This document shows, one piece after another, positions 42,320 to 52,147 of a DNA stretch of 64,000 bases. The stretch covers positions 1 to 64,000 of the forward strand of contig CAYOAL010000031.1 of the NCBI GenBank assembly GCA_964401935.1, written 5' to 3'. This DNA comes from JAPYTK01 sp964401935 (lineage in GTDB: Bacteria; Myxococcota_A; Polyangia; Polyangiales; Polyangiaceae). Below the pieces are notes generated by a model. The model made no database searches. It was not told the DNA's origin and worked only from the letters and a program-made list of their open reading frames with translations. Both the position numbers and the translations under genes were made by a program. Every line of letters starts with the position of its first letter. The first letter of the stretch is position 1.

Positions 42320-44456
42320 GGGGCACGAAGTCGCGCTCCACCATGGTGGTGAGGTTGCGGGGGAGGGGCGCGCCGAGCCGCACGATGGGCGCAGGGGCGC
42401 GGGGGACCTCGAGCGCTCGAGCGGTGATGACGCTCGCCGCGCCGAAGCCCCAGCAGCGCACCTTGCCCCCCGCGAGCACGGCGCAGCTCGACGTCGTCCC
42501 GGTGCGGACCGCGAGCGCGCCGCCGAGGCCCGCCACCTTCGTCGGGGTGGCCCGATCGAGCCGGTCGCCGGTGCCGAGCTCCCCGTGGATGTTGCGGCCC
42601 CAGCAGTACACCTCACCGGCGACGGTGACCGCGCAGAAGTGCTCCTCGGCGCCAGCGACGTCCGCCACCCGAGCCGGGAGCGAGACGCGTCGCGGCGAGG
42701 TCGCCGGGAGGAGCTCGCCGAGCCCGTGGGTGCCGTGGCGCCCATCTCCCCAGCACCAGAGCTCGCCCTCCCGCCGCGCGCAGGTCGTGTAGTCGGTGGC
42801 CGCGAGCTGCTTCACACCGTGGATGGGCACCTCGACGGCGTCTTCGCGAGCGGTCGGGTCGCTCACCCCGAGCTGTCCGCTGTGGTTGCTCCCGCGGCAG
42901 AGCACGCGCTCGCTCGCGTCGGCCCAGCACACGTGAGCGCGACCGGTGGCCACGCTCGTCACGGCGCTCGCGGTGGGCTCGAGCTGGGGCTCGCGGGGCC
43001 ACCAGCCGGAGCCCCAACAATAGAGGCGTCGCTCGGGGCCGCTCACCACGCAGCGAATGTGGTCGCTCATGCTCAGGGCGGACACGTCGGTGAGCGGGTC
43101 GAAGCGCTGAGGACCGTTCGACGACAGCGAGCCCCAGCACCACGCCGCCTCGCCCTCGCCGGCGGCGCAACCGTCCTCACCGGCGGCCACGATGCGCGAC
43201 ATCGGGGGGAGCGGGGCTATCGGCGTGCCGATCTGTCCCGGCAGTGGCAGCTCACCCATGTGCACCATCCCCCAGGCTTGGGGGAGACCGCCGACGAGCG
43301 CCACCAGCCCCTTCGTGCCGACGGCGAAGTGGTCGGGATGGGCGACGGTGAAGCCGAGCTCGTAGCGACGCAGGAGCCACGGCGGCGGCCCGCCCCCGAG
43401 CACGCCGAAGTAGTCCGACCCCCAGCACGCGACGCCCCCGTCCTCGTCGAGGCTGCACGCGTGCACGTCGCCCACCGCGAGCGCGCGAGCGCGCTCGGCG
43501 ACGGCGGGGCTCCCCGGCGCGGTCGGCGATCGCTGCCACGGCACCTGGTCTTGGCTGATCTCTCCGTGGGTGTTGCCGCCCCAGCATCGCCAGCCAGCGG
43601 CGGAGCGCGCGCACATCGTGTCGTCGCCACCCACGAGGGCCGTCGCCCCATCGAGGCCCTCCTTGATGCAGGGGTTGCCCCAGCGCGTGGTGCCCTCCTG
43701 GCAGGCTTGGCCCCAACAGTGCACGCGCGCGTCCACGCCGACGACACACAGCCCGCCGCTCATCATCGCGAGCGCCTCGGCCGTCGGGGCGGCGAGGAGC
43801 GGGGCGGGGCCGCTCGTCTCTCGGTGGGCGCCCCAGCACATGACGCGGCCGGAGGCCACCGCGCAGGTCTCGCCACGAGACGCGGCCAGGTGGGTGGCAC
43901 CGTCGACACCCTCGATGAGCTCAGCCTCGTGAGGGGGCCACACGTGGCGCGCGGTCTGACCCCAACACGCGACCCGCTGCGCGGCGGTGATCGCGCACGC
44001 GTGGTTGCCGCCCACCGCGACCTCGGTGGCGCGCTCGAGGCCGGCGATGGTCACCACGCGCCCGACGTCGGAGGGGTGTTTTTCCATCACGCCGCGACCC
44101 CAGCACTGCACCCGTCCGCCGCGGGTGAGGGCGCAGGTGAACACGTCGCCCATCGCGAGCTGCGTCGCGGCGTCCACCCCCACCACCCGCGTCGGTACGT
44201 CGGCCGCGCCGTGGGGCGAGAGACCCCAACACCACACCTCACCGCCGCTCGTGCGTGCACACGTCCGCCACCCCCCTGCGGCAATCTCGACGATCTTGGC
44301 CGGCGCCTCCGTCGTGGTCGCGCGCGGTGGCGGCGGCGTCGTGGCGGTCGTTGGGGGAGGTGTGCAAGCGCCGACCCATGAGGCCGCGCCCGCAGTGAGC
44401 AGGGTCCAGAACGAGGACGCGGTGGCGGCGCGTGGCGAGCGCGGTCGAGCGGTCAT
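42300..44456 (-). CDS. RCC1-type beta-propeller lipoprotein A
   Basis: A 718-residue lipoprotein (Cys31). A short Thr/Pro linker leads to about thirteen RCC1-like blades, each ending in xxCWG (EVWCWG, VQCWG, VACWG, VMCWG, VHCWG and so on). Fourteen or so blades imply two stacked propellers. Cys in each blade is invariant, so the propellers are probably disulfide-braced. RCC1-repeat proteins in bacteria are poorly known; the eukaryotic namesake is a nucleotide-exchange factor, and no such role should be read across. It overlaps the preceding lipoprotein gene (ATGA) and is a paralogue of the protein at 45519-47741. Confidence 0.82.
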   Translation of the reverse strand: MTARPRSPRAATASSFWTLLTAGAASWVGACTPPPTTATTPPPPRATTTEAPAKIVEIAAGGWRTCARTSGGEVWCWGLSPHGAADVPTRVVGVDAATQLAMGDVFTCALTRGGRVQCWGRGVMEKHPSDVGRVVTIAGLERATEVAVGGNHACAITAAQRVACWGQTARHVWPPHEAELIEGVDGATHLAASRGETCAVASGRVMCWGAHRETSGPAPLLAAPTAEALAMMSGGLCVVGVDARVHCWGQACQEGTTRWGNPCIKEGLDGATALVGGDDTMCARSAAGWRCWGGNTHGEISQDQVPWQRSPTAPGSPAVAERARALAVGDVHACSLDEDGGVACWGSDYFGVLGGGPPPWLLRRYELGFTVAHPDHFAVGTKGLVALVGGLPQAWGMVHMGELPLPGQIGTPIAPLPPMSRIVAAGEDGCAAGEGEAAWCWGSLSSNGPQRFDPLTDVSALSMSDHIRCVVSGPERRLYCWGSGWWPREPQLEPTASAVTSVATGRAHVCWADASERVLCRGSNHSGQLGVSDPTAREDAVEVPIHGVKQLAATDYTTCARREGELWCWGDGRHGTHGLGELLPATSPRRVSLPARVADVAGAEEHFCAVTVAGEVYCWGRNIHGELGTGDRLDRATPTKVAGLGGALAVRTGTTSSCAVLAGGKVRCWGFGAASVITARALEVPRAPAPIVRLGAPLPRNLTTMVERDFVPLTAPSD

Positions 44457-45466
44457 GGAGCGATGATGAGGACGAACGCGTCGTCGAGGCGGTCGCTCCG
44501 GTGGAGCAGGGTGCCGTCGAGGGCCAGCTCTTCGCCGAAGGTCCCGCTTGCGATGACCGCGCCGCTCTGAGCGAGCGCGAGGGCGGTGACCGTCTGGCTG
44601 CCGGCGCCGTCGAGGGGGAGGAGCCAGAGGAGGTCGCCGCGCGGGGTGAGCTTGGCCACGAAGGCGTCGTCGCGGGCCGCGTCGGTGTCGGCGAGCGGTG
44701 TGTCCGTCGGCGGAGCGGCACGCTGACCGCCGAGGTGGATGTGGCCATCGGGCCCCACCGTCACCGCGGTGATGCGGTGCTCGCCGATGCGCTCGCCGAG
44801 CGAGACGATGGCCGCGGGGTGGTCCCCTCGCGCCGCGTGCGCGTCGGGCGCGCTCGGGAGGCTGGGCAGTCCGCTTGCGGTCGCGCTCACGTGATGCCGA
44901 TAACGACAGGCCGCGTCGAGCCACAGCCGAAAGACGACCTCGCCGCTCCTCGCGTCGTCGTAGTGGCTGTCGGCGGTGAGGAACGTGACGTCGCGCCCGC
45001 GACCCGAGACGCTCACGCCGTCGCCAAGAGCGGCGAGGTGGGTCGGGAGCTCGAGCCCGCTGCCCCCGATGAGCGCCACACACAGCACCTCGCCCGGCGG
45101 CACGCACGCGCCCTCGGCCGCACACAGGCCGTCGCAGGCGTCGTCGAGCCGTGCTTCGATGCCGGGGCCGCACACTCCGAGGGTGCCGTCGCAGCGCTCG
45201 CAGGCACCGTCGCAGGCGCCATCGCAGCACACGCCGTCGACGCAGAAGCCGCTGTCGCACGCGCTCTCTTCGTCGCACGGCTCGCCGAGCTCGCTCCGGA
45301 GCGCACTCGGTCGGCGCGTGCCCCCGGTGCCTTGGCTGCGCTCGCTCTCGCTCGGGAGCCGAGACGTCGGCTCAGCGCAGCCCCCCACCCCGAGCCCCAA
45401 AAGGAGACCGGGCCCCGCCAGGAGGAGCGCTCCGGCGCGGCGCCGCATGCTCTCACGTACCGACAT
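44453..45466 (-). CDS. Lipoprotein with Cys-knot and propeller-like region
   Basis: A 337-residue lipoprotein (lipobox GVGGC, Cys30). A Ser/Arg linker is followed by a Cys-dense module (about 60-120: CDEESACDSGFC, CCDGACDGACERC, CDGLC) of the kind found in myxobacterial surface proteins, then a roughly 210-residue part with ITAVTVGPDGHIHLGG- and GDLLWLLPLDGAG-like strands, as in SBBP/beta-propeller proteins. It lies between two RCC1 paralogues and its stop overlaps the RCC1-A start (ATGA). The three probably belong to one surface or secretion function. TAGCGT is 9 nt before the ATG. Confidence 0.78.
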   Translation of the reverse strand: MSVRESMRRRAGALLLAGPGLLLGLGVGGCAEPTSRLPSESERSQGTGGTRRPSALRSELGEPCDEESACDSGFCVDGVCCDGACDGACERCDGTLGVCGPGIEARLDDACDGLCAAEGACVPPGEVLCVALIGGSGLELPTHLAALGDGVSVSGRGRDVTFLTADSHYDDARSGEVVFRLWLDAACRYRHHVSATASGLPSLPSAPDAHAARGDHPAAIVSLGERIGEHRITAVTVGPDGHIHLGGQRAAPPTDTPLADTDAARDDAFVAKLTPRGDLLWLLPLDGAGSQTVTALALAQSGAVIASGTFGEELALDGTLLHRSDRLDDAFVLIIAP

Positions 45467-45475
45467 CGGCCTTCG

Positions 45476-45481
45476 ACGCTA
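45476..45481 (-). promoter_or_regulatory. TANNNT -10 box, short-leader type
   Basis: TAGCGT on the minus strand ends 9 nt before the ATG at 45466, so the transcript would have at most a 2-3 nt leader. Confidence 0.35.
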
Positions 45482-45518
45482 CCACGACGAACGCCGCGCC
45501 TCTCGGGTCCCGCGGTGG

Positions 45519-47741
45519 TCACGGCGCCGATCGAGGCACGAGCTCCGTGAGGCGCACCGTCTCGAGCGCGCGGCTCGGCACCTGGCCGAGGCGCAGGGCG
45601 GGCGCGGGAGCCACGCGTGGGGCGAGCTCCTCGCCGCTGAGGCGTGCCGCGGCGAGCCCCCAGCACAAGACGTTGCCCCCCGAGCGCCTCACGCATGTCG
45701 CGCTCTGTCCGGCCCGAGCGGCGAGCACGCCGGAGAGCTCGGGCACTTTCGTCGGACGCGCGCGGCCGAGCTGATCGCCGAGGCCAAGCTCGCCGTGGCC
45801 GTTTCGTCCCCAAGCCCACAGCTCCCCGGCGGTCGTGACGGCGATGAAGTGTCGCTCGGCGCCGTCGATGGCGCGCACCGACGCGGGGAGCGCGACCTTC
45901 TGCGGGAGCTCTTCCCGCCGCCAGTGGCCTCGCCCATGCGTGCCACCCTCGCCCCAGCACCACACCTCGCCGCTCCGGAGGGCGCAGGTGCCGAAGCGGG
46001 TGGCGGCCACGCGCTCCACGCCGGTGAGCACCTCGACCGGCTGCGTGCGCTGGTTCGCGCCGGGTACGCCGAGCTGACCCTGGAAGTTGGCTCCCACGCA
46101 GCGCAGCAGGGCGCCGTCGTCGACGTAGCACACGTGGCTGTCGCCGGTCGCGACGCTGGTGATGCCCGCCGCGCCGGGCACGGCTCGAGGCTCCGTCGCG
46201 GTGACGATGTCGACGGCGCTCGAGGGGCCGCGCCAGTTGCGGCCCCAACAGAAGAGCTGCCGCTCGGCGCCGGCCACCGCGCACGTGAGGCCGCCCGACG
46301 TGCTCAGCGCCGTCACGTCCCGCAGCGCGTCGTGGTGTCGCGGCCCGTTGGGGAGGGTCACGCCCCAGCACCAGGTCGTCGCGCCGGCGGCGCAGCCGTC
46401 GGCGCCCACCACGCTCACGCGCGAGACGCCACCGATGGGGGACATGGGAGCACCCACGGGGCCAGAAAATGGCTCCGTGGCGCCGCTGAGCTTGATCGTT
46501 CCCCAGCCCTCTGGGACGCCTTCCACCAGCGCCACCATGCCGAGGGAGCTCAGGTGGAGGTGATCGAGGCTCGCGACGGAGAAGCCGAGCTCATACCGCC
46601 GGAGCAGCCATAGGGCAGGGCCGCGTCCGAGCTCTCCGTAGAACGGGGTGCCCCAGCACTGCACGTCCCCGTCTGCGTCGATGGCGCAGCCGTGCCGCTC
46701 GCCCAGCGCCACGCCCTGCGCCTTGCTGGCGAAGGAGGGCGTCGAGAGCGGTGTGGGCTGGTGACGAACCGACACCGCGCTGCGATCGAGCTGCCCCAAC
46801 GCGTTGTTGCCCCAGCAGCGCCACTGCCCGGAAGCGTGGACGCACATCGCGTCTTCCCCCGCCGCGAGCGCGGTGGCGCCCTCGGTGTCCGCTCTCTCGC
46901 AGGGATTGCCCCAGCGCGTCGTGTGCAGGTTGCAGCCCCGGCCCCAGCAGTGCACGCGCTCGTCCTCCCCCACGACGCAAACCCCGTTGTCCAACATCGC
47001 GATGTCGCGCGCGCTGGGCGCGGCCGTGAGGGGAGAGGGGCGTTCTCGATGCAGGCCCCAGCAGATGACGCGGCCGACGCTCAGCACGCAGGTGTCGTGG
47101 AGCGAGGCCGCGACTCGGGTGACGCCACGGACGCCGTCGATCGTCACCGCGCTGGCGCCCGGGAACGACCACCGGTGGGAATGCGTGCGACCCCAACACG
47201 CGACCTCTCGCTCGCGCGTCACGGCGCAGCCGTGGTCGCCGCCGACCGCGACGTGGGTCGCGCCCTCGACGCCGGCGATGGTGACGACCCGGCCGCTGTG
47301 CCGCGACGCCTCGCCCATCACGCCCTCTCCCCAACACTTCACCTGGCCCGCGGCGGTGAGAGCACAGCTGAACAACGTACCCATCGACAGCTGCGTCGCG
47401 TCGCTCAACCCTTCCACGCGGTGTGGGTGATCGAGCGCCCCGTGGGGGGTCATCCCCCAGCACCACACCTCACCGCTCTGGGTGCGAAGGCAGCTTCGTC
47501 GGGCGGCGGCGGCGAGCTCGACGACGCGGTCGCCCACGCCCTTCGGCGCGCCCCGCGGAGCAGGCTCCACGGGAGCGACGGGCGCGCTTGGGGCCTCAGG
47601 CGTGCACCCCCCGGCCACGAGCAGCGAGAGACACCAACATGGCGCGAGCGGCGCGAATCGGCGCGAGGACCCGCGATCGAGGCTCGGGCGTGGAGCCCCT
47701 CCGCTGACCAGGCCAGCGAGACCCGTTGCGATCGAGAGCAT
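45519..47741 (-). CDS. RCC1-type beta-propeller lipoprotein B
   Basis: A 740-residue paralogue of the 42300-44456 protein. A hydrophobic signal with a GGC lipobox lies about 45 residues after the chosen ATG, so the true start may be later or the signal is preceded by a long leader; no better start is visible in that stretch. The propeller part has the same xxCWG blades and matches RCC1-A in order and in sub-motifs, for example TTRWGNPC and LWLLRRYELGFS versus LLRRYELGFT. Divergence between the two is substantial, so this is an old tandem duplication. It precedes the Cys-rich lipoprotein gene by about 50 nt. Confidence 0.82.
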   Translation of the reverse strand: MLSIATGLAGLVSGGAPRPSLDRGSSRRFAPLAPCWCLSLLVAGGCTPEAPSAPVAPVEPAPRGAPKGVGDRVVELAAAARRSCLRTQSGEVWCWGMTPHGALDHPHRVEGLSDATQLSMGTLFSCALTAAGQVKCWGEGVMGEASRHSGRVVTIAGVEGATHVAVGGDHGCAVTREREVACWGRTHSHRWSFPGASAVTIDGVRGVTRVAASLHDTCVLSVGRVICWGLHRERPSPLTAAPSARDIAMLDNGVCVVGEDERVHCWGRGCNLHTTRWGNPCERADTEGATALAAGEDAMCVHASGQWRCWGNNALGQLDRSAVSVRHQPTPLSTPSFASKAQGVALGERHGCAIDADGDVQCWGTPFYGELGRGPALWLLRRYELGFSVASLDHLHLSSLGMVALVEGVPEGWGTIKLSGATEPFSGPVGAPMSPIGGVSRVSVVGADGCAAGATTWCWGVTLPNGPRHHDALRDVTALSTSGGLTCAVAGAERQLFCWGRNWRGPSSAVDIVTATEPRAVPGAAGITSVATGDSHVCYVDDGALLRCVGANFQGQLGVPGANQRTQPVEVLTGVERVAATRFGTCALRSGEVWCWGEGGTHGRGHWRREELPQKVALPASVRAIDGAERHFIAVTTAGELWAWGRNGHGELGLGDQLGRARPTKVPELSGVLAARAGQSATCVRRSGGNVLCWGLAAARLSGEELAPRVAPAPALRLGQVPSRALETVRLTELVPRSAP

Positions 47742-47937
47742 GTCCGCACGTTGGCACCGAACGGGCGGCGCGATCCCGTTTTTCGACCTCGCGAGGCGGT
47801 GCTCCTTGGGACCGTGGCGGGCGAGCGCGAGGGCAGCCGCGGAGGGGCAGCGCGGAGGGGGCAGCTCAGCGGACCGCGTGGGAGAACCGTCGGGGAAATG
47901 GATCCTCAGTGACTTCTCACCGCATGGTTGTGGCACA

Positions 47938-47991
47938 ATGAAAATACGCGGCTTGGCAAGGTGCCCTGCGTGGCTTGGAGTGACTTCATGA
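47938..47991 (+). CDS. Possible 17-residue upstream reading frame
   Basis: MKIRGLARCPAWLGVTS ends with TGA overlapping the ATG at 47988 as ATGA. The codons are not strongly biased, and GGAG also precedes the main start, so it may be fortuitous. Confidence 0.2.
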   Translation: MKIRGLARCPAWLGVTS

Positions 47992-50252
47992 CGAACAGGC
48001 TTCGAAGAGGGACGCCCCTCGTTGGTGTGCTGGGTTGTTCACCACGGCGTGCTCCTACCGGGCTGCTCGGGCTCGTCCTCACGTGCGCGAGCTTGTTGAG
48101 CGTCACCAGCACCTCGGCGGCGCCCACCCTGCGGGTGCAGGTGGATCAGCGCGGCGACTTCGTCGCCATCGGCAACACGTTCGGCTGGGAGTGCGCGGGG
48201 GCGGTGACGGCTCCGGTCGTGGGCACTACGCCGGCGGCTGGCAGCTGCGGCGGCAGCACCGGCGACTCGGCTCCCGACGTGCACTGGCGCTCGGACGACG
48301 CGGCAGGCACCGCCGCCGCCAACACGACCATCGCCCCTGCCGACGCGCGCAGCACGGCCGTTCTCGCGTTGCCGGCGGGGGCCACGGTGACCCACGCTTT
48401 CCTCTATTGGGGCGCCAAGAAGGCTGGCGCCGGCGCCGACGCGGAGGCCACGCTCGAGAAGCTCGGGGCTGGCGGCGCGGTGGACGCGACCCTCAACGCC
48501 ACCGCCGTCGCGGCCGACCAGTTCACGCTCGATGCGGGGGGCGGCACCACCTACTACCAGTCTGTCGCCGACGTCACCGCCTTCGTTCAAGCCCAGGGGA
48601 TCGGCGCATACCGCATGTCGGGCGTCGACATGGTCGACTTCCGCAGCCGCAACGATCAGACCTCGTTCGGCGCGTGGTCCCTCGTCGTGCTGTACGAAGA
48701 CCCCATCGATCCGCCGCGCAACCTGGTGATCTTCGACGGGCTCGATCAGGTGTCGAACGGGGCGCCGGCGGCGGCGACCCTCGATGGCTTCGTGGTGCCG
48801 CTCGCCGGCTTCGACGCCAAGCTCGGCGTCCTCACCTACGAGGGCGACGCCACCATCAGCGGCGATCAGCTCCGCTTCGGGGTGGCCCCGCTCGGTGCTG
48901 GCGATGCGCTGAGCGACGGGGTGAACCTCGAAAACAACTTCTTCAACGGCACGCGCTCGTTCCTCGGTACTACGGTGAGCGTGGCTGGCGACTTGCCTCA
49001 GCTCACGGGTGGGGCGGGCACGATGAGCGGCGTGGATCTCGACATCGTCGACATCACGAGTCGCCTCGTGCCGGGGCAGACGGCCGCCGACATCGAGGCC
49101 ACGAGCACGGGCGACCTCTACCTGCTGGGGGCCTTCGTCACCTCGATCTCCACCTTCAAGCCCGATCTCTCCACCTCGAGCAAAGACGCGATCGACGTCG
49201 ACGGTGGCACGCTCCTCGTGGGTGACGAGCTCCTCTTCCGCATCGTCGCGACCAACACCGGCAACGACAACGCGGTGAGCGTGGTGATGACCGATCCGCT
49301 GCCCGCCAACGTGTCGTTCGTGCCGGGCTCCATCGAGATCGTCTCCGGCGCCAACGACGGCGCGAAGACCGACGCGGCGGGCGATGACCAAGCGGAGTAC
49401 GACGCAGGCACGCACACCGTGACGGTTCGACTCGGCACGGGCGCCGACGAGACCAACGGCGGCTTGCTCGCCGCGGGCGAGACCACGACCGTCGAGTTCC
49501 GCGTCACGGTGAACCTCGACGCCTCCGGTGTCATCGAGAACCAGGCCTTCATCGACTTCGAGGGCGAGCAGGGGTCGCCGCCGGAGACCACGCCCACCGA
49601 CGGCAACGGCGATGAGCCGGGCACGCCGCCGACCGAGGTGATCATCGAGGAGTGCCTCACCGACGCCGACTGTCCCGACGACCGCCCGGCCTGCGACACC
49701 GAGGCCGATCCGAACGAGTGTGTCCCCTGCCTCACCGACGCCCACTGCGACGACCCGACGCCGGTGTGCGACACCGAGGAGCGCGAGTGCGTCGAGTGCG
49801 TGGACGACGAAGACTGCGCGGGGACCAACAGCACCTGCGACGACGAGACGAACACGTGCACCTGTGAGCCGGTGCCCGGAGGCGAGGTTTGTGGGAACGA
49901 CATCGACGAGGACTGCGATGGCGTGCTCGACAACGGCTGCGGCTGCGTCGACGACTCCGACTGTCCGGGGCCGGCCGATGACGGCGTAGTGTGCGACACC
50001 GAGGACACGTTCACTTGTGTCCCTGGCTGTCGAGACCGCGTCGGCTCGGGCTGCCCCACCGGTGAGGTCTGCACGTCGAATGACGACACGCTCGGCGAGT
50101 GCGTCGACGACGATGGGATCGGCGCCGACGACGGCGTGTTCGTGCGCGGCGGCTGTAGCTGCAACGTGCCCGGGAGCCGTGGGGCGGGCGAGGCCGTGTG
50201 GCTGCTCTTGGTAGGCTTGGCGGCGTTGGCCCGTCGCCGCAAGCGGAGCTGA
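47988..50252 (+). CDS. Surface protein with DUF11-type domain and MYXO-CTERM tail
   Basis: A 754-residue cell-surface protein. The signal peptide ends near STSAAP. Residues about 40-390 form a beta-rich domain with AFLYWGAKKAG and SWSLVVLYEDP-like motifs known from bacterial surface proteins. A DUF11/isopeptide-type domain follows (about 400-525, VVMTDPLPANVSFVPGS). Then comes a Cys-rich stretch of ECLTDADCPDDRPAC-like repeats (about 545-715). The end is a sorting tail: GGCSCNVPGSRG, a hydrophobic helix and ARRRKRS. This is the MYXO-CTERM signal cut by a rhombosortase/myxosortase-type enzyme, with the Cys likely becoming lipidated. GGAG lies 7 nt before the ATG. Confidence 0.88.
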   Translation: MTNRLRRGTPLVGVLGCSPRRAPTGLLGLVLTCASLLSVTSTSAAPTLRVQVDQRGDFVAIGNTFGWECAGAVTAPVVGTTPAAGSCGGSTGDSAPDVHWRSDDAAGTAAANTTIAPADARSTAVLALPAGATVTHAFLYWGAKKAGAGADAEATLEKLGAGGAVDATLNATAVAADQFTLDAGGGTTYYQSVADVTAFVQAQGIGAYRMSGVDMVDFRSRNDQTSFGAWSLVVLYEDPIDPPRNLVIFDGLDQVSNGAPAAATLDGFVVPLAGFDAKLGVLTYEGDATISGDQLRFGVAPLGAGDALSDGVNLENNFFNGTRSFLGTTVSVAGDLPQLTGGAGTMSGVDLDIVDITSRLVPGQTAADIEATSTGDLYLLGAFVTSISTFKPDLSTSSKDAIDVDGGTLLVGDELLFRIVATNTGNDNAVSVVMTDPLPANVSFVPGSIEIVSGANDGAKTDAAGDDQAEYDAGTHTVTVRLGTGADETNGGLLAAGETTTVEFRVTVNLDASGVIENQAFIDFEGEQGSPPETTPTDGNGDEPGTPPTEVIIEECLTDADCPDDRPACDTEADPNECVPCLTDAHCDDPTPVCDTEERECVECVDDEDCAGTNSTCDDETNTCTCEPVPGGEVCGNDIDEDCDGVLDNGCGCVDDSDCPGPADDGVVCDTEDTFTCVPGCRDRVGSGCPTGEVCTSNDDTLGECVDDDGIGADDGVFVRGGCSCNVPGSRGAGEAVWLLLVGLAALARRRKRS

Positions 50253-50345
50253 CGGCTGCTGCGGAGGAGGGGCGGCGTGCTCCTCCTCCCCGGCTCCTCC
50301 CCAGCGCGCTTGATGTCGCACCCCGGGCGGGACAAGCTCTCGCGC

Positions 50346-50906
50346 ATGAACGTGGTCGGTCTGAGTGGCAGCTTGCGCGTCAAGTCTCTCAACAGCGCCT
50401 TGCTGCGCGCCGCCACCGAGCTCGCGCCGGCGGGGCTCGAGCTCGAGGTCGGCAGCATCCGCGGCATCCCGCTCTACGACGCCGACGCCGAGGAAGCGGG
50501 CCTGCCCGAGGCGGTGGTGACCCTCAAGGAGCGCGTCGCGCGGGCCGACGGCCTCTTGCTCGTGACCCCCGAGTACAACGGGTCGATCCCCGGCGTGTTC
50601 AAGAACGCCATCGACTGGCTGAGCCGACCGGCGAGCGACATCGGGCGCGTCTTCGGCAACAAACCGATCGGGGTGATCGGCGCGAGCCCGGGCCGCATGG
50701 GCACCATCGGCGCGCAGACCGCGTGGCTCCCGGTGTTTCGCGCGTTGGGCGCGATCCCCTTCCTCGGCAAGTCGGCCTACATCGGCGGCGCGAGTCGCGC
50801 GTTCGACGCCGAGCTCCGCCTCACCGACGAGGCGAGCCAGAAGGTGCTGATCGACTATCTTGCGGCCTTCGCGGTGTTCGTGGAGCGCCACGCCCCCGTG
50901 CGCTGA
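50346..50906 (+). CDS. NADPH-dependent FMN reductase
   Basis: A 186-residue flavodoxin-fold reductase. The FMN phosphate loop GLSGSLRVKSLNSALL is at the start (5-20), and TPEYNGSIPGVFKNAIDW (about 77-94) is the conserved isoalloxazine-binding segment. Length and motifs match the ChrR/YieF/azoreductase group, which reduces quinones, azo dyes, chromate or nitro compounds. The physiological substrate is unknown. The start at 50346 is the residue the fold requires; 23 upstream residues are discarded. It follows the surface-protein gene by 93 nt with its own start region. No regulator adjoins it. Confidence 0.9.
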   Translation: MNVVGLSGSLRVKSLNSALLRAATELAPAGLELEVGSIRGIPLYDADAEEAGLPEAVVTLKERVARADGLLLVTPEYNGSIPGVFKNAIDWLSRPASDIGRVFGNKPIGVIGASPGRMGTIGAQTAWLPVFRALGAIPFLGKSAYIGGASRAFDAELRLTDEASQKVLIDYLAAFAVFVERHAPVR

Positions 50907-50967
50907 GAAGTGCCAGCGGAGGCCCGCGGTGAGGCGGGGGCGGTGGCCGCCCAGCTGGTGTCGAGCG

Positions 50968-51987
50968 TCAGGGTGTGAAGCCGTGGTCGAGGGCGCGTTG
51001 GGCGTCACGACCGATGGCGAGCGCCGCCGCCGCCTGGGGGTGCAGGGCGAGGTGGTCGAGGGCTCGCTGGAGGGAGAGGGAGGCCATGGCGTGCTGCCCG
51101 GCGGCGGCTTGGAGGCGTGCGAGTTGATAGCAGGCGTAGGCGGTGAGGCGATGGGGCTCGGCGAGCGCCGCCGCTTCGTAGTGCTCGGTGGCGCGCGCGA
51201 TCGCCTCTCGCGACAGGGTGGGCTCCCGGGTGGCGAGCTCGGCCAAGCCCACGTGAGCCGCCGCCACGCTCGGCGCCTCGTTCGAGGTCTGCAACAGCTC
51301 GAGCCAGGCCTGCTTCGCTGCGTCGGTCTTGCCCAGGTGGAGCTCGGCGAGCGCGCGGTGGTGGAGGAACGCGTCGCGGCACACGTCGCCTGCACAGAAG
51401 GACGGATGTTGTTCGATCAGCCGAGTGAGGAACCAGGCGGATCGCTCGTAGGCGAGCCGCTGGATGCGCGCCGCCTTCTCGAGCTCCATGTCTTGTCGCA
51501 CGCGCGACGGGTGCGGCGCGAGGCCCTCGCTCTCTGCCGCCCACGCGAGCTCGGCGTACGTGAGGCCGATGCGGGCGAGGAGCGCCGCGCGGTCGGGGTT
51601 GGGGCCCGGCGTCGCCCTCCACAGCCGCTCGAGGTTCTGGAGCTCGACCACGAGGAGCTGCCGCGCGCGCGGGAGGCGCGTGCGACGCTCGTCGAGCAAC
51701 CGATAGTCGTTGGGGCGGAGCCGATCTTCCGCCTCGGCGCGCCGCACGATGGGGACGCAGGGAGGGAGCGCGCAGGTCTCGCTGGCCAGACACGGCCCCG
51801 GTGCGCCCCCGTTCGCCGCGAGCTCGCAGCCCTTCTCCATGCACACGTCGCCTGCGAGGACGTGGCCCGCTGGACAGCTCGACGCAGCCACCGCGGGCGC
51901 ACGTCGCGGGGGGCCGCTCGAGCTCGCCGCGCTGCAGCCGGCCAACGTTACGACGAGCCAACCGATCAGTCGCGCGGCGCCCTTCAC
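50968..51987 (-). CDS. TPR-like helical lipoprotein
   Basis: A 339-residue lipoprotein. The signal VKGAARLIGWLVVTLAGC (Cys18) starts at a GTG; another GTG 6 nt upstream would serve as well. A Cys-containing N-terminal part (about 25-75, CPAGHVLAGDVCMEKGC) is followed by helical repeats of TPR/SEL1 type (about 110-330, with AYERSAWFLTRL, LHHRALAELHLGKTDAA and ACYQLARLQAAAGQHAMAS). It probably scaffolds an envelope complex. The longest open frame extends about 120 residues farther, across the divergent haemerythrin-GGDEF start, and reads as low-complexity Ser, so it is rejected. It is divergent from the diguanylate cyclase gene. Confidence 0.78.
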   Translation of the reverse strand: MKGAARLIGWLVVTLAGCSAASSSGPPRRAPAVAASSCPAGHVLAGDVCMEKGCELAANGGAPGPCLASETCALPPCVPIVRRAEAEDRLRPNDYRLLDERRTRLPRARQLLVVELQNLERLWRATPGPNPDRAALLARIGLTYAELAWAAESEGLAPHPSRVRQDMELEKAARIQRLAYERSAWFLTRLIEQHPSFCAGDVCRDAFLHHRALAELHLGKTDAAKQAWLELLQTSNEAPSVAAAHVGLAELATREPTLSREAIARATEHYEAAALAEPHRLTAYACYQLARLQAAAGQHAMASLSLQRALDHLALHPQAAAALAIGRDAQRALDHGFTP

Positions 51988-52147
51988 GGGAGCCACAACG
52001 GCGGCGTCGGTGGCACGCTTACAGAGCGGCGCGACATGGGCGTGCGCATTCTGCGACTTGATTGCGCGCATTCTGCGTGTGTCGCGTCCAGCGCTGCTTT
52101 GCTGGAGAGGCTGCGGCGCCGGCGCGTGCCTCATGGTAGAAGGCGGC

